NCBI RefSeq assembly: GCF_008795955.1
Contig: NZ_VMHN01000009.1
Span: 1 to 64,000 of the forward strand
DNA: 64,000 nt
Origin: Marinobacter denitrificans
GTDB lineage: Bacteria; Pseudomonadota; Gammaproteobacteria; Pseudomonadales; Oleiphilaceae
Direction of reading: 5' to 3'
Of this stretch, positions 49,289 to 58,743 are shown piece by piece. Numbering within the stretch: position 1 is the first letter of the stretch; every line of letters begins with the position of its first letter. Under the pieces are notes generated by a model. The model saw only the letters and a program-made list of their open reading frames with translations, ran no database searches and was not told where the DNA came from. Both the position numbers and the translations under genes were made by a program.

Positions 49289-50335
49289 ATGAAGATGCTA
49301 ACCACCGCCCAAAAGACCCTTACTGTTTATGCCTCAGCCCTGACCCTGGGCCTGAGTGCAGCCCTCATGAGCGTGCCAGCGGCCGCTCAGGAAACCATCA
49401 CTTGGAAGGTTCAGTCCCACTGGCCAGGCGCCAGTTCCTCTTACAAGGATAGCCTGGGCCGACTGAAGGATGTTCTGGAAGAGCGTACCGATGGCCGCCT
49501 GAAACTGGAGCTGTACGAATCTGGCGCCCTGTTCAAGCCCACAGAAACCTTCAACGCCGTGAGCCGTGGCATTCTGGAAATGGGCACCATCTCTCCGGCT
49601 TACGCTCAGAGCAAGATCAGCCTGGCCGGAGTGGCATCCGGCTTGCCGCTGGCGTTCCAGACTCCTGCCGAAGCCGCTTATTTTCATATGGCCATGGGTT
49701 TTGAGGAGATGTTGAGGGAAGAAGCCGCTGAACATAACGTCTACTGGGCCACTGACAAGGTCTACCAGACCGAGATGGTGGTCAAAGAGCCAATCAAAAG
49801 CGTCGAGGATCTGAAGAAACTCAAGATCCGCTCATCCGGCGCATTGGAGAAATTCCTGGATGAAGCCGGTGCAGCCACATCCTATATTACCGGTGCCGAG
49901 CTCTACTCAGCGCTGGATTCAGGCATCGTTGACGGCGCCCACTGGGGTGCTGCTCAGGGGGCTTACAGCATGTCTCTGTACGAAGTGGCGAAGTATCACG
50001 TCAAACCCGCCCTGAACGTAGCAGGTACCGACGTCATCATCGTCAGCCAGAAAGCTCTCGATGCGCTGCCTGATGGCATGCAGGCCACCGTCAAGGACGC
50101 TCTGAAAGAGCAATTCTGGGTGCGTACCAACGAGTACGAACACAAGGAAAAAGTAACGCTGCAGAAGGCCGTAGCCGAGGAAGGCGTTGAGATCAACACA
50201 CTTCCGCAAGATGTTCAGGACCATATGCTTGAAGCGGCCCAGAAGTTCTGGGACGAGGAAGCCAAGACCAGCGACAACGCCGCGAAGGCCGTTGAGATGG
50301 TCAAGGAATACCTGAAGCAACTCGGCCGACTGTAA
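49289..50335 (+). CDS. dctP: TRAP transporter substrate-binding protein (DctP family)
   Basis: A 348-residue periplasmic binding protein. The signal peptide ends near VPAAAQE. The mature part begins TITWKVQSHWPGASSSYKD and has the DctP motif KLKIRSSGALEKFLDEAGA, whose Arg normally salt-bridges a carboxylate. The sequence belongs to the DctP subfamily that binds larger organic acids (as in mandelate- or aromatic-type TRAP systems), not to the TAXI family. It is first in a three-gene TRAP operon with an internal terminator after it and an IclR-type box before it. Confidence 0.93.
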   Translation: MKMLTTAQKTLTVYASALTLGLSAALMSVPAAAQETITWKVQSHWPGASSSYKDSLGRLKDVLEERTDGRLKLELYESGALFKPTETFNAVSRGILEMGTISPAYAQSKISLAGVASGLPLAFQTPAEAAYFHMAMGFEEMLREEAAEHNVYWATDKVYQTEMVVKEPIKSVEDLKKLKIRSSGALEKFLDEAGAATSYITGAELYSALDSGIVDGAHWGAAQGAYSMSLYEVAKYHVKPALNVAGTDVIIVSQKALDALPDGMQATVKDALKEQFWVRTNEYEHKEKVTLQKAVAEEGVEINTLPQDVQDHMLEAAQKFWDEEAKTSDNAAKAVEMVKEYLKQLGRL

Positions 50336-50350
50336 CCGGGCAAGAACAGG

Positions 50351-50377
50351 ACCGGGCGCTACTACGCCCGGTTTTTA
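50351..50377 (+). terminator. Internal terminator/attenuator within the TRAP operon
   Basis: ACCGGGCG-CTACTA-CGCCCGGT followed by TTTTATTT lies between dctP and dctQ. Partial termination there would yield more binding protein than membrane subunits. Confidence 0.85.
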
Positions 50378-50426
50378 TTTGCGCTCGAATTCCTATCAAT
50401 CAATCTCTTAAAGGCGGAGGGACAAA

Positions 50427-50978
50427 ATGCGCGCTCTAACCGCATTCATGACCGGAGTGACTCGGCTCAATAATCTGCTCGGCCGGTGGTTCTCCTATCT
50501 GGTCATGGTCATGTTCCTGTTATTGCTCACAGGGGTGGCTTTTCGATATCTGCTCCAAATGCCGCTGTCCTGGACCGGCGAGTTGACCCAGTTGCTTTTC
50601 GGGATCTACGGTCTCATGGCCGGTGGCTATCTGCTGTCGCATAACGGCCACGTCAATGTGGATCTGGTCTACTCCAAGTTCAGCCGCCGTACTCGGGCCT
50701 TTCTTGACCTGTTTACCTCAATCCTGTTTTTCATATTCACGCTGGCGCTGTTTTACTTTGGCCTCGACATGGCCTGGGAATCCTTTAGTGGCCGGGAAAC
50801 ATCGAACTCGGCCTGGAACCCTCCAATCTGGCCGGTCAAAGCCTTTATCCCCGCCGCCACCCTGTTACTGATCCTGCAGGGTATTGTGAAACTGCTGCAG
50901 GACATTGCCATTGCTTTCAACCTCAGTTACTACCAGCCCGAACCTGAATCGAAAGAAGTGCAGGAGGACCACGCATGA
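50427..50978 (+). CDS. dctQ: TRAP transporter small permease (DctQ family)
   Basis: A 183-residue protein with four hydrophobic segments (about residues 22-44, 56-76, 95-117 and 140-160). It has the family pattern LSWTGELTQLLFGIYGLMAGG. It is the small membrane subunit linking DctP to DctM. GGAGGG precedes the ATG. It overlaps dctM by four bases (ATGA). Confidence 0.9.
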   Translation: MRALTAFMTGVTRLNNLLGRWFSYLVMVMFLLLLTGVAFRYLLQMPLSWTGELTQLLFGIYGLMAGGYLLSHNGHVNVDLVYSKFSRRTRAFLDLFTSILFFIFTLALFYFGLDMAWESFSGRETSNSAWNPPIWPVKAFIPAATLLLILQGIVKLLQDIAIAFNLSYYQPEPESKEVQEDHA

Positions 50979-52285
50979 GCATTGAAGTGATGACCCTGCT
51001 GTTCTTCGGCTCGCTGCTGTTCTTCCTGGTACTGGGCCTGCCACTGGCGTTCGTCCTTGGCGGCGTTTCAGTGGTGTTTCTCTACTTTACCTGGGGCTTC
51101 GACTCCTTCTACCTGGTGGCTTCGCAGATCTGGAGCACCATGGGAAGCTTTACCCTGGTCGCCATTCCTCTGTTTGTGTTCATGGCGATGATCCTGGAGC
51201 GAACCGGAGTCGCCCGGGACCTCTACCGAATGATGCACCTGTGGTTCGGCGGTGTCCGCGGAGGTCTGGCGATTGGCACACTGATGATCTGTGCGATTTT
51301 CGCAGCGATGGTCGGTATCAGCGGGGCAGCCGTCGTCGCCATGGGCACCATCGCCCTGCCGGCCATGCTGGAGCGTGGCTACGACAAGAAAATGGTGCTT
51401 GGTGTCATCAACACCGGCGGGGGCTGGGGCGTACTCATCCCGCCGTCCATCCTGATGATTCTCTATGCCCTCATTACAGGTGTGTCGGTGGGCAAGATGT
51501 TTGCGGCCGGCATATTGCCGGGCATCATGCTGATGGTTCTTACTTCGGCGTACGTGCTGATCCGCTGCTACCTGCAGCCGCACCTGGCACCGGACCTGCC
51601 GAAAGAAGAACGGGGCACCTGGCCTGAAAAATTTGCGGCTCTGCGCTCCGTACTGCTGCCCATGCTGGTGGTGTTCATGGTACTGGGGTCGATCATCGGG
51701 GGCATCACCACGCCCACGGAAGCGGCAGCGATGGGCGTGCTTGGCGCGTTGATCTCGGCCGCCGTCTATCGTGCCCTGAACATCGAACTCATCAAAGATG
51801 CCTCGATACGGACGTTCAAGCTCACCGGCATGATCATGTGGATTCTGTTTGCAGCACACGCTTTCAGTGCCGCCTACCAGAGCATGGGTGCCCAGCCTAT
51901 GATAGAAGGTATGATCCAGTCCATTCCCGGTGGCCCCTGGGCTGTCATCATCTTTATGATGCTGATTGTCTTCCTGTTGGGCATGGTGCTGGACCCGGTT
52001 GGTATCATGCTGATCACCCTGCCGGTGTTTACCCCTATCGTTGCCTCCATGGGCTTTGATCCGATCTGGTTCGGTATCCTGTTTGTGATCAATATGGAAA
52101 TCGGTTATATGACGCCACCGTTCGGGTTCAACCTTTTCTACCTGAAAGGCGTGGTGCCACCCGGCATAACCATGAGCGACATTTACCGGTCGGTTATTCC
52201 CTTCGTGATCATCCAGATCGTCGGTATTGGCTGTCTTATGGTGTTTCCGGAAATCGCTACCTACCTGCCGGATCTGTTCTTCTGA
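50975..52285 (+). CDS. dctM: TRAP transporter large permease (DctM family)
   Basis: A 436-residue protein with about 12 hydrophobic segments. Conserved family text includes GLPLAFVLGGVSVVFLY, IPLFVFMAMILERTGVARDLY, TGGGWGVLIPPSILMILYALITG and TPTEAAAMGVLGAL. It forms the sodium-driven translocation channel. It completes the TRAP operon, which ends without a clear terminator. Confidence 0.94.
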   Translation: MSIEVMTLLFFGSLLFFLVLGLPLAFVLGGVSVVFLYFTWGFDSFYLVASQIWSTMGSFTLVAIPLFVFMAMILERTGVARDLYRMMHLWFGGVRGGLAIGTLMICAIFAAMVGISGAAVVAMGTIALPAMLERGYDKKMVLGVINTGGGWGVLIPPSILMILYALITGVSVGKMFAAGILPGIMLMVLTSAYVLIRCYLQPHLAPDLPKEERGTWPEKFAALRSVLLPMLVVFMVLGSIIGGITTPTEAAAMGVLGALISAAVYRALNIELIKDASIRTFKLTGMIMWILFAAHAFSAAYQSMGAQPMIEGMIQSIPGGPWAVIIFMMLIVFLLGMVLDPVGIMLITLPVFTPIVASMGFDPIWFGILFVINMEIGYMTPPFGFNLFYLKGVVPPGITMSDIYRSVIPFVIIQIVGIGCLMVFPEIATYLPDLFF

Positions 52286-52303
52286 GCCGATCCACAAGAT
52301 AGC

Positions 52304-52379
52304 GCCACGCCAGCCTGTTGCGGGCTGGGTGGCGGAGAACTACCTTTAGGGGACTCCCGCCACTGGAACCGGGAGTTCC
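52304..52379 (+). other. Two tandem hairpins before the 52401 gene
   Basis: GCCACGCCAGCC pairs with GGCTGGGTGGC (52304-52333), and GGACTCCCG pairs with CGGGAGTTCC (52351-52379). Neither is followed by a T run. They may shape the leader of the next gene or stabilise the 3' end of the TRAP messenger. Confidence 0.45.
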
Positions 52380-52400
52380 TGACCATAAGGAGATGCCCTC

Positions 52401-52976
52401 ATGAGCCGATTACACCCCGTCTTACTGACGATTGTTTGCCTGTTTGCCTTATCCCCTCTCGGTGCCCATGCCGAAACGCTGACGGACCAGACAGTCCGCG
52501 CGTTCATCAGCAGCCTGGAAGAGCTTCAGACCATGGAAGATGAATTTTCTGAACTCACAGAAGACCTTTCTGACGAAGAAGACACTGCAGAAATGCCGGA
52601 TATGTCCCGTATATTTTCATCTTCCATTGAACAGATGAAAGGCCATGACATGTATAACCAACTGGAAGATGTGGTACAGCAGCACGGTTTTTCCAATGCC
52701 GAACAGTGGGGAAGAACCGGTGACAGAATCTTCCATGCCTGGAGCGCCCTTGAAATGGGCGAGCAATCCGGCCAGGTGAACCAGGAAATGGCCAAAGCGA
52801 TGGAGGAAATCGACAACAACCCCAATATGAGCGAGGCCCAGAAAAAGCAGATGCGGGAAATGATGGGCGGAGCCATGTCGGCGTATAAGGAGGCTGCCAA
52901 TGCGCCGGAAGCGGACAAGCGGGCGGTGCGGCCGCACATTGAGGCTTTGCGCGGGGCTACCGAGGCAGACGAATAG
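52401..52976 (+). CDS. Secreted helical protein of unknown function
   Basis: A 191-residue protein with a clear signal peptide (cleavage after LGAHA). The rest is acidic, Met-rich and predicted helical, with ELTEDLSDEEDTAEMPDMS near the start and EEIDNNPNMSEAQKKQMREMM near the end. No membrane segment or Cys is seen in the mature part. I do not recognise a family. AAGGAG precedes the ATG. It has its own terminator at 52983. Met-rich, acidic periplasmic proteins sometimes act as chaperones or metal buffers, but nothing proves this here. Confidence 0.8.
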   Translation: MSRLHPVLLTIVCLFALSPLGAHAETLTDQTVRAFISSLEELQTMEDEFSELTEDLSDEEDTAEMPDMSRIFSSSIEQMKGHDMYNQLEDVVQQHGFSNAEQWGRTGDRIFHAWSALEMGEQSGQVNQEMAKAMEEIDNNPNMSEAQKKQMREMMGGAMSAYKEAANAPEADKRAVRPHIEALRGATEADE

Positions 52977-52982
52977 AAACAA

Positions 52983-53013
52983 AAAAACCCGGCCGTCTTT
53001 TGGCCGGGTTTTT
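52983..53013. terminator. Bidirectional rho-independent terminator
   Basis: AAAAACCCGGCC-GTCTTTT-GGCCGGGTTTTT has a 12-bp stem with A and T tails. It separates the 52401 gene (+) from the convergent transporter gene (-). Confidence 0.93.
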
Positions 53014-53045
53014 CTGGGGCCCTGATTTGCTCTACGCCCACATGC

Positions 53046-54428
53046 TTATGACAGCAGGTTGTAGACAAACACAATGGCAACCGCAACAGGCGTTACGAAG
53101 CGCACCAGGTTATACCAGAGAGTGAAGCTTCCTCCCTGCAGCGCCAGATTGCTCTGCAGAGACTCTTTTGCCACCACCCAACCAACGAACAGGGCGGTCA
53201 GCAGGCCGGACAACGGCAGCATGACATTGGCTGTGAAGAAATCGAGCAGGTCGAAGATGGTATTGCCTTCGAAGCGCTCGAACATACCCAGAGGCGCAAA
53301 GCCGGACCATTCGTTCAGGGACAGGATGGACGCAATACCCAGCAACCAGCAGGCCAGCCCGACCACAACGGTACTGCCGATACGGCCAAAGATCAGTTTG
53401 TCTTCCAGCCATTCCACCACTGGCTCGAGCAGGGATATGGCTGATGTCCAGGCGGCAAACAGCAATAACACAAAGAACAGGGCGCCGAACACGCTGCCCA
53501 TTGGCATCTGGCCAAAGGCCAGGGGCAGGGTCTGGAAAATCAGGCCGGGGCCGGCACCGGCCTCCAGGCCGTTGGCAAACACCACCGGGAAGATCGCCAG
53601 GCCTGCCATCAGCGCCACCACCGTGTCCATAATCGACACGGTCACCGCCGTACGCCCGATTGAGACGTCATCCCCCAGGTAGGACCCATACGCCATCATG
53701 ATGGCCATACCCAGACTCAAGGTAAAGAACGCGTGGCCCAGGGCAACCAGCACTCCGTCCACGGTCAGGGCACTGAAATCGGGCGTAAACAGGAAGGCAA
53801 CCGCTTCCCCGAAGTGACCGGTGGTGGTGGCATAGCCAACGGCAACCAGCAACAGCACGAACAATGCCGGCATCAGAATGGTCACTGCGCGCTCCAGGCC
53901 CGATTTGAGGCCACGAGCCACGACAAAAATGACCAATGCCATAAATATGCTGTGCCAGATCAACAGCGTGACCGGGCGGGCCAGCAGGCCACCAAACAGC
54001 TCGCCAATCGCGTCAGCACTCTGCCCGGTAAAGTCGCCCATGGCCGCGTGGCCAACGTAGGAGGCGGCCCAGCCACCGATTACCGAGTAGAACGACAGGA
54101 TAATGAAGGCCGCCAGTACCCCCACAATGGCCGAGATTCGCCATGCCGGTGACGCCAGGTTCCGCTCGGCCACCAGACGAAAACTGGTGATGGGGTTATG
54201 ACGGCCGTTACGGCCAATGAACACTTCCGCCATCATGATAGGAATACCCACGATGGCGATGCACAACAGGTAGACCAGCACGAAAGCGCCGCCGCCGTTC
54301 TCGCCGGTCACATAGGGGAACTTCCAGATATTGCCTAGCCCGACGGCCGAACCGGTCGCAGCCAGGATAAAAGCCATCCGGGAAGACCACAGGCCGCGAT
54401 GGATCGGGGTCGATCTTGAATCAGTCAT
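53046..54428 (-). CDS. Sodium-dependent neurotransmitter-symporter family transporter
   Basis: A 460-residue LeuT-fold protein with about 12 membrane segments. The family N terminus WSSRMAFILAATGSAVGLGNIWKFPYVTGENGGGAF contains the sodium-site unwound region of TM1, and TM6-like ALGHAFFTLSLGMAIMMAYGSY follows. It probably imports an amino acid or a related amine with sodium. I chose the ATG at 54428; the frame extends to 54548 without family-like sequence. No neighbour suggests the substrate. Confidence 0.93.
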   Translation of the reverse strand: MTDSRSTPIHRGLWSSRMAFILAATGSAVGLGNIWKFPYVTGENGGGAFVLVYLLCIAIVGIPIMMAEVFIGRNGRHNPITSFRLVAERNLASPAWRISAIVGVLAAFIILSFYSVIGGWAASYVGHAAMGDFTGQSADAIGELFGGLLARPVTLLIWHSIFMALVIFVVARGLKSGLERAVTILMPALFVLLLVAVGYATTTGHFGEAVAFLFTPDFSALTVDGVLVALGHAFFTLSLGMAIMMAYGSYLGDDVSIGRTAVTVSIMDTVVALMAGLAIFPVVFANGLEAGAGPGLIFQTLPLAFGQMPMGSVFGALFFVLLLFAAWTSAISLLEPVVEWLEDKLIFGRIGSTVVVGLACWLLGIASILSLNEWSGFAPLGMFERFEGNTIFDLLDFFTANVMLPLSGLLTALFVGWVVAKESLQSNLALQGGSFTLWYNLVRFVTPVAVAIVFVYNLLS

Positions 54429-54583
54429 TGTTTCATCCTGTGCTTTTCGCTGATGAATCGATATTAAGAGGTATACCGAAGGCTCGCTTCGGCTATTGGG
54501 GCGGGATTTTGCCAGCAGTGGGCACAGGATGCCAGTCGACAACAGCACCGGAGCGCAACCGCAGCCGGTGCTGTTGTCAGGAA

Positions 54584-56161
54584 CTAGCCATTTTTGCTGA
54601 CGAAGCGGGAAACCAGATCCTTCAAGCCACTGGACATGCCGCTGAGGTGGTTGCTGCTTTCCTTGGCGGATTCCGCTTTCTGGGTGCTGTGGTCGGCCAG
54701 CTCGGCGATGTTGACTATCTGGTGATTGATCTCCTCCGAGACCTGGCTCTGCTCCTCGAAAGCGGCCGACATGCTGATAAAACTGTCTGAGATCTCCTGA
54801 ATGGAAGACACGATTTCCTGCAGGGACGTTTCCGCTTCCCGCACTTTGTTCAGGCCCTTGCCGGCATCCTGTTCACCTTCCCGGGTAGCCTGCACCGCTT
54901 CCTGTACCTGGTTACGGAAGTCGTCGATGACATTCTGGATGCGCACGGTGGAATCCCGGGTGCGGCGTGCCAGGGACCTGACCTCATCCGCCACCACTGC
55001 AAAGCCACGCCCCTGCTCGCCGGCCCGGGCGGCTTCAATAGCCGCATTCAATGCTAGCAGGTTGGTCTGTTCGGCAATGTCCGAGATCAGGCTGGCCGCT
55101 TCGCCGATACTCTCGGTGGACGCACCAAGCTTTTCTATCGCCGAACCAATGCCGTTCACCCGGGTTACCAGCTGCTCGATGGCGGTGAGTGCCTCGCCAC
55201 TGCGTTTACTGCCGGTAGCCGCCATACGGTTGGTATCGTCCGCCACCCGGGCATTTTCGCTGACAGTACCCGCCACCTCCTGAATCGAAGCGGTCATTTC
55301 ATTCACAGCGGAGGCAGTCTGGTCGGTTTCTGCCCGCTGCCTGGCAATTGCCTCTGCCCCTTCATTGATGTATCGATGGCTTACCCGGGTCTGCTCATAA
55401 AGCAGCTCCGCCTGGTCATCGATACGTGCGAGGGCGGTACGAATCCGCGCCTTCTCGCTCATGATCAGCATGGCCAGCTGCGAAAACAGGCCGCTCTCAT
55501 CGCTGTAGGTTCTTGCAACAACCGCATCGCTGAAGGCATCAGGGCGTAGATCGAGGATCCGCTGTAACCGGCTGGTAACCGACTTCAGGGTCAACCCGGC
55601 AGCCAGCACATGCGCCACCACAATTACCAGCACCGCCAGCCCTGTGTTCCCCAGGGTGGTCACCGCGCCCAGGCTCATACCGAGCGAAAGCACAAAAGGC
55701 CAACCCGATTTCAACGCGGAAACCAGTCGGCTTCGCAGGTCAACCACGCTGCCTCCGCGGGAAATTCTCGAATACAGATTCTCGGCTCTCGCTATCTGGT
55801 CACGGCCAGGTGCGACCCGCACGGATTCGTAACCGACCATTTTCCCGTCTTCGAGAATCGGGGTTACGTAGGCGCTGACCCAGTAATGATCTCCGGTTTT
55901 GGTGCGATTCTTCACCACACCCATCCAGGGTTTGCCTGCTTTGAGGTACTCCCACATGCCCTGGAACACCGGCGCAGGCATGTCCGGATGACGAATCAGA
56001 TTATGGGGCTGGCCCAGCAACTCCTCCCTGGAATAGCCGCTGATCTGTACGAATTCATCATTACAGTAGGTGATGATGCCCCTGGTATCAGTGGTGCTGA
56101 TCAACCGGCCAGCCTCGGACATTCTGACTTCACGCTGGGTTACCGGGAGGTTGTTGCGCAT
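54584..56161 (-). CDS. aer: Aer-like PAS-containing methyl-accepting chemotaxis protein
   Basis: A 525-residue receptor. An N-terminal PAS domain (about 10-110) has LISTTDTRGIITYCNDEFVQISGYSREELLGQPHNLIRHPDMP and GVVKNRTKTGDHYWV, close to the FAD-binding PAS of E. coli Aer. A membrane-anchoring segment follows at about 150-190 with no periplasmic domain. A HAMP-like region and a long coiled coil precede the signalling hairpin, with EIAEQTNLLALNAAIEAARAGEQGRGFAVVADEVR. It senses cell energy or redox state and signals to CheA. I chose the ATG at 56161, with GAAGG upstream; a GTG at 56167 is also in frame. Confidence 0.92.
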   Translation of the reverse strand: MRNNLPVTQREVRMSEAGRLISTTDTRGIITYCNDEFVQISGYSREELLGQPHNLIRHPDMPAPVFQGMWEYLKAGKPWMGVVKNRTKTGDHYWVSAYVTPILEDGKMVGYESVRVAPGRDQIARAENLYSRISRGGSVVDLRSRLVSALKSGWPFVLSLGMSLGAVTTLGNTGLAVLVIVVAHVLAAGLTLKSVTSRLQRILDLRPDAFSDAVVARTYSDESGLFSQLAMLIMSEKARIRTALARIDDQAELLYEQTRVSHRYINEGAEAIARQRAETDQTASAVNEMTASIQEVAGTVSENARVADDTNRMAATGSKRSGEALTAIEQLVTRVNGIGSAIEKLGASTESIGEAASLISDIAEQTNLLALNAAIEAARAGEQGRGFAVVADEVRSLARRTRDSTVRIQNVIDDFRNQVQEAVQATREGEQDAGKGLNKVREAETSLQEIVSSIQEISDSFISMSAAFEEQSQVSEEINHQIVNIAELADHSTQKAESAKESSNHLSGMSSGLKDLVSRFVSKNG

Positions 56162-56310
56162 AAACACACCTTCTGACTCAGGAGCAACTACGGAGAATAA
56201 ATGAAGCGCAATAGTAGCCCCTGATGAACATCGTTGACATTCATCAAAGGTTACCCTGCGTGTAGGAGTGTAACGGCAGGACCTCGGAAGACCTTAGTCC
56301 GTGGCGGTAC

Positions 56311-57198
56311 TTATGCCGAAACTGCCAGCCGGGCCCGCGGGTGATAGCGGGCGTTCACCCAAAGGGAGAACGCTATGACGCTACCCCCAAGGGCGAGACG
56401 CAACAGATCTGCATCCCGGTTCCAGATCAGCAGGTTGACCAGCAGGCCCGCCGGCACCAATGCATTGTTCATGATCGCCAGTGTACCGGCATCCACAACA
56501 CAAGCGCCGCGGTTCCAGAGGAAAAGCCCCGCACCGGATGCCGCCAGCCCCAGCCAGGCAAGAACGCCCCACTGCAGGGAGGTGGTTGGCAGGCGGCTGG
56601 CGTCGCCGAATATCAGGAAAGAGGGCAAGGCAATGATCAGCGCGCCGAAGAAGAAATAGCCGAAGGTACGGTACGCCGGTACAGAGGTCGGGAACCGCAT
56701 CATGGTGTGCTTGTACCCCACCTGGCCAGCCGCAAAGGTGAAGTTGGCCACCTGTAGCAGCAGGAACCCGGTGATAAAGCCCTGGCTGAGGCCGTCATAG
56801 CGGATAATGCCCGCGCCAAGGGTGGCAATAGCCGCAGCCACCAGCGCCACGGGAGAAAACCGGCGATAGAGCGCATCGTCAATCAGGGTGACATACAAAG
56901 GCGTGAAGATAGTGAACAGCAGAACTTCCGGTACGGTCAGGTAACTGAACGAGCGGTACAGGCATAAATAGGTGATGCCGAACTGCAGCATACCGGTCAC
57001 CAGCACACCCAGTTTCAATCCGCCAGGCACTCCGCGCCAGCGGGTAAACGGCAGAAACACCAGGGCCCCGAGAACAACGCGGGTCAGTACGGCGAAGTCA
57101 CTGTCCACTTGCCCGGCCAGGAATTCGCCGATCAGGCTGAATGAAAATGCCCACAGAATTGTTACAAAGACCAGAAGACCCATGCTACCCGCACCCAT
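56311..57198 (-). CDS. EamA/DMT-family transporter
   Basis: A 295-residue protein with ten hydrophobic segments in two repeat halves (one from about 5, the other from about 150), as in the drug/metabolite transporter family. The N terminus VFVTILWAFSFSLIGEFLAGQVDSDFAVLTR and a conserved LGAGIIRYDG region are visible. It probably exports a metabolite or amino acid. I chose the ATG at 57198; the open frame up to 57348 has an unlikely Cys-rich extension. It is divergent from the MATE gene. Confidence 0.87.
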   Translation of the reverse strand: MGAGSMGLLVFVTILWAFSFSLIGEFLAGQVDSDFAVLTRVVLGALVFLPFTRWRGVPGGLKLGVLVTGMLQFGITYLCLYRSFSYLTVPEVLLFTIFTPLYVTLIDDALYRRFSPVALVAAAIATLGAGIIRYDGLSQGFITGFLLLQVANFTFAAGQVGYKHTMMRFPTSVPAYRTFGYFFFGALIIALPSFLIFGDASRLPTTSLQWGVLAWLGLAASGAGLFLWNRGACVVDAGTLAIMNNALVPAGLLVNLLIWNRDADLLRLALGGSVIAFSLWVNARYHPRARLAVSA

Positions 57199-57346
57199 AA
57201 TCCGTGAAGGCGGCACTTTACCCGTTAGGAGGCAGCCTTGTACACAGGCGCCACGGAAACACCCTATGCCATCCAGGGCGGGGAATAGGGTACCATCCCG
57301 CCTTTCATACTCTTTCCGTTTCACCTGAACCCAGGCACGCGATTCC

Positions 57347-58738
57347 ATGGATGAAGTCCATCAGCCGTTACCCGAAGCCCGCCAGCCACTGGTCAGCCGC
57401 ACACTGACCGAGTGGCGCACGCTGGCGATTCTCGGCGGTCCGATTCTGATTGCCCAGGTGGCCCAGATGGCAAACGGTGTTATCGATACCGTCATGGCCG
57501 GCCACGCCAGCGCCGAAGATCTGGCCGCCGTGGGCATAGGCAGTAGCCTGTGGATGCCGGTTTTTCTGTTCTTTATGGGATTGCTGGGCGCTCTGCAGCC
57601 GATTATTTCCGGCTATAACGGCGCCCGCACCACTGAAAAAATCATGCCCGCCACCTGGCAGGGGCTGTATATAGCGGCCGGTGGCTCGGTGATCATGATC
57701 CTGTTGCTGACGAATGTGCATCCGGTACTCAGCGCCCTGAACCTGGAAGCCAACACCGCACGTATCAGCCAGGGCTACCTGGATGCCTTTGCCTGGGGCA
57801 TTCCCGCCATGTTGCTGATGATGGCGCTAAGGGGTCTAACGGACGGCCTCGGGCATACCCGGGTGATCATGGCATTCTCGGTACTGGGCACCCTGATCAA
57901 TCTGCCCCTCAACTACATCCTCATCTATGGCAAGCTCGGGATGCCGGCCATGGGGGGTATTGGCTGTGGATGGGCCACGTCGATTTCCAATGGTGTGGCT
58001 GCCACAGCCCTGCTGGTCTACCTGAACCGCAGCGCGGTCTATCGCCGGTTTCACCTGCTTGCGGACTGGGCCAAACCAGACGGCGCGGGTATACGCTATA
58101 TTCTGCGCCTGGGCGTCCCCATCGGCTTTACCATTTTTGTGGAAGCCAGCATGTTCTCGGTGATCGCTCTTTTCCTGGCACCGCTGGGCCCCGTGATCGT
58201 CGCTGGGCACCAGATTGCCCTGAACGTGGTATCACTGCTGTTCATGCTTCCACTGAGCATCGGTATGGCGCTCACCCTGCGGGTCAGTTTTCTTGTCGGC
58301 GCCAGGGCCCCGGACACCGCCCGGCTCATTGCCCGCAGCTCGCTGATTCTGGCGTCGGCTGTGGCGCTGGTGTTTGCCATTCTGCTGTTCGTGTTTGCCG
58401 AGGGAATTGCGGCGCTGTACACCAGTGACGCAGATGTCCAGGCCGTCACCGTGACGCTGCTGGTATACGCCGCTTTTTTCCAGATCGCCGATGTCATCCA
58501 GGTTACCTGCATCAGTGCTCTGCGGGGGTACAAAGACACCAGCATTCCCATGTTCATCATGCTGTTTTCGTTCTGGATCGTGGGGTTGCCCCTGGGCTGG
58601 GTGCTGACGTTTACCGACTGGTTGTTGCCGGCTATGGGTGCTGCCGGTTTCTGGGTAGGGCTGACCAGTGGTCTGGCGTCTGCCAGTATTCTGCTGGGGT
58701 TACGTTTGTTCCTGTTTGCACCGGAAGCAGAGAAATAA
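57347..58738 (+). CDS. MATE-family multidrug exporter (NorM-like)
   Basis: A 463-residue 12-TM exporter. ILIAQVAQMANGVIDTVMAGHASAEDLAAVGIGSSLW is the family N terminus with the conserved Asp. Later segments have ALRGYKDTSIPMFIMLFSFWIVGLPLGW. It exchanges toxic cations or metabolites for sodium or protons. It is divergent from the EamA gene. The C terminus has a short cytosolic tail. Confidence 0.94.
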   Translation: MDEVHQPLPEARQPLVSRTLTEWRTLAILGGPILIAQVAQMANGVIDTVMAGHASAEDLAAVGIGSSLWMPVFLFFMGLLGALQPIISGYNGARTTEKIMPATWQGLYIAAGGSVIMILLLTNVHPVLSALNLEANTARISQGYLDAFAWGIPAMLLMMALRGLTDGLGHTRVIMAFSVLGTLINLPLNYILIYGKLGMPAMGGIGCGWATSISNGVAATALLVYLNRSAVYRRFHLLADWAKPDGAGIRYILRLGVPIGFTIFVEASMFSVIALFLAPLGPVIVAGHQIALNVVSLLFMLPLSIGMALTLRVSFLVGARAPDTARLIARSSLILASAVALVFAILLFVFAEGIAALYTSDADVQAVTVTLLVYAAFFQIADVIQVTCISALRGYKDTSIPMFIMLFSFWIVGLPLGWVLTFTDWLLPAMGAAGFWVGLTSGLASASILLGLRLFLFAPEAEK

Positions 58739-58743
58739 AACCA

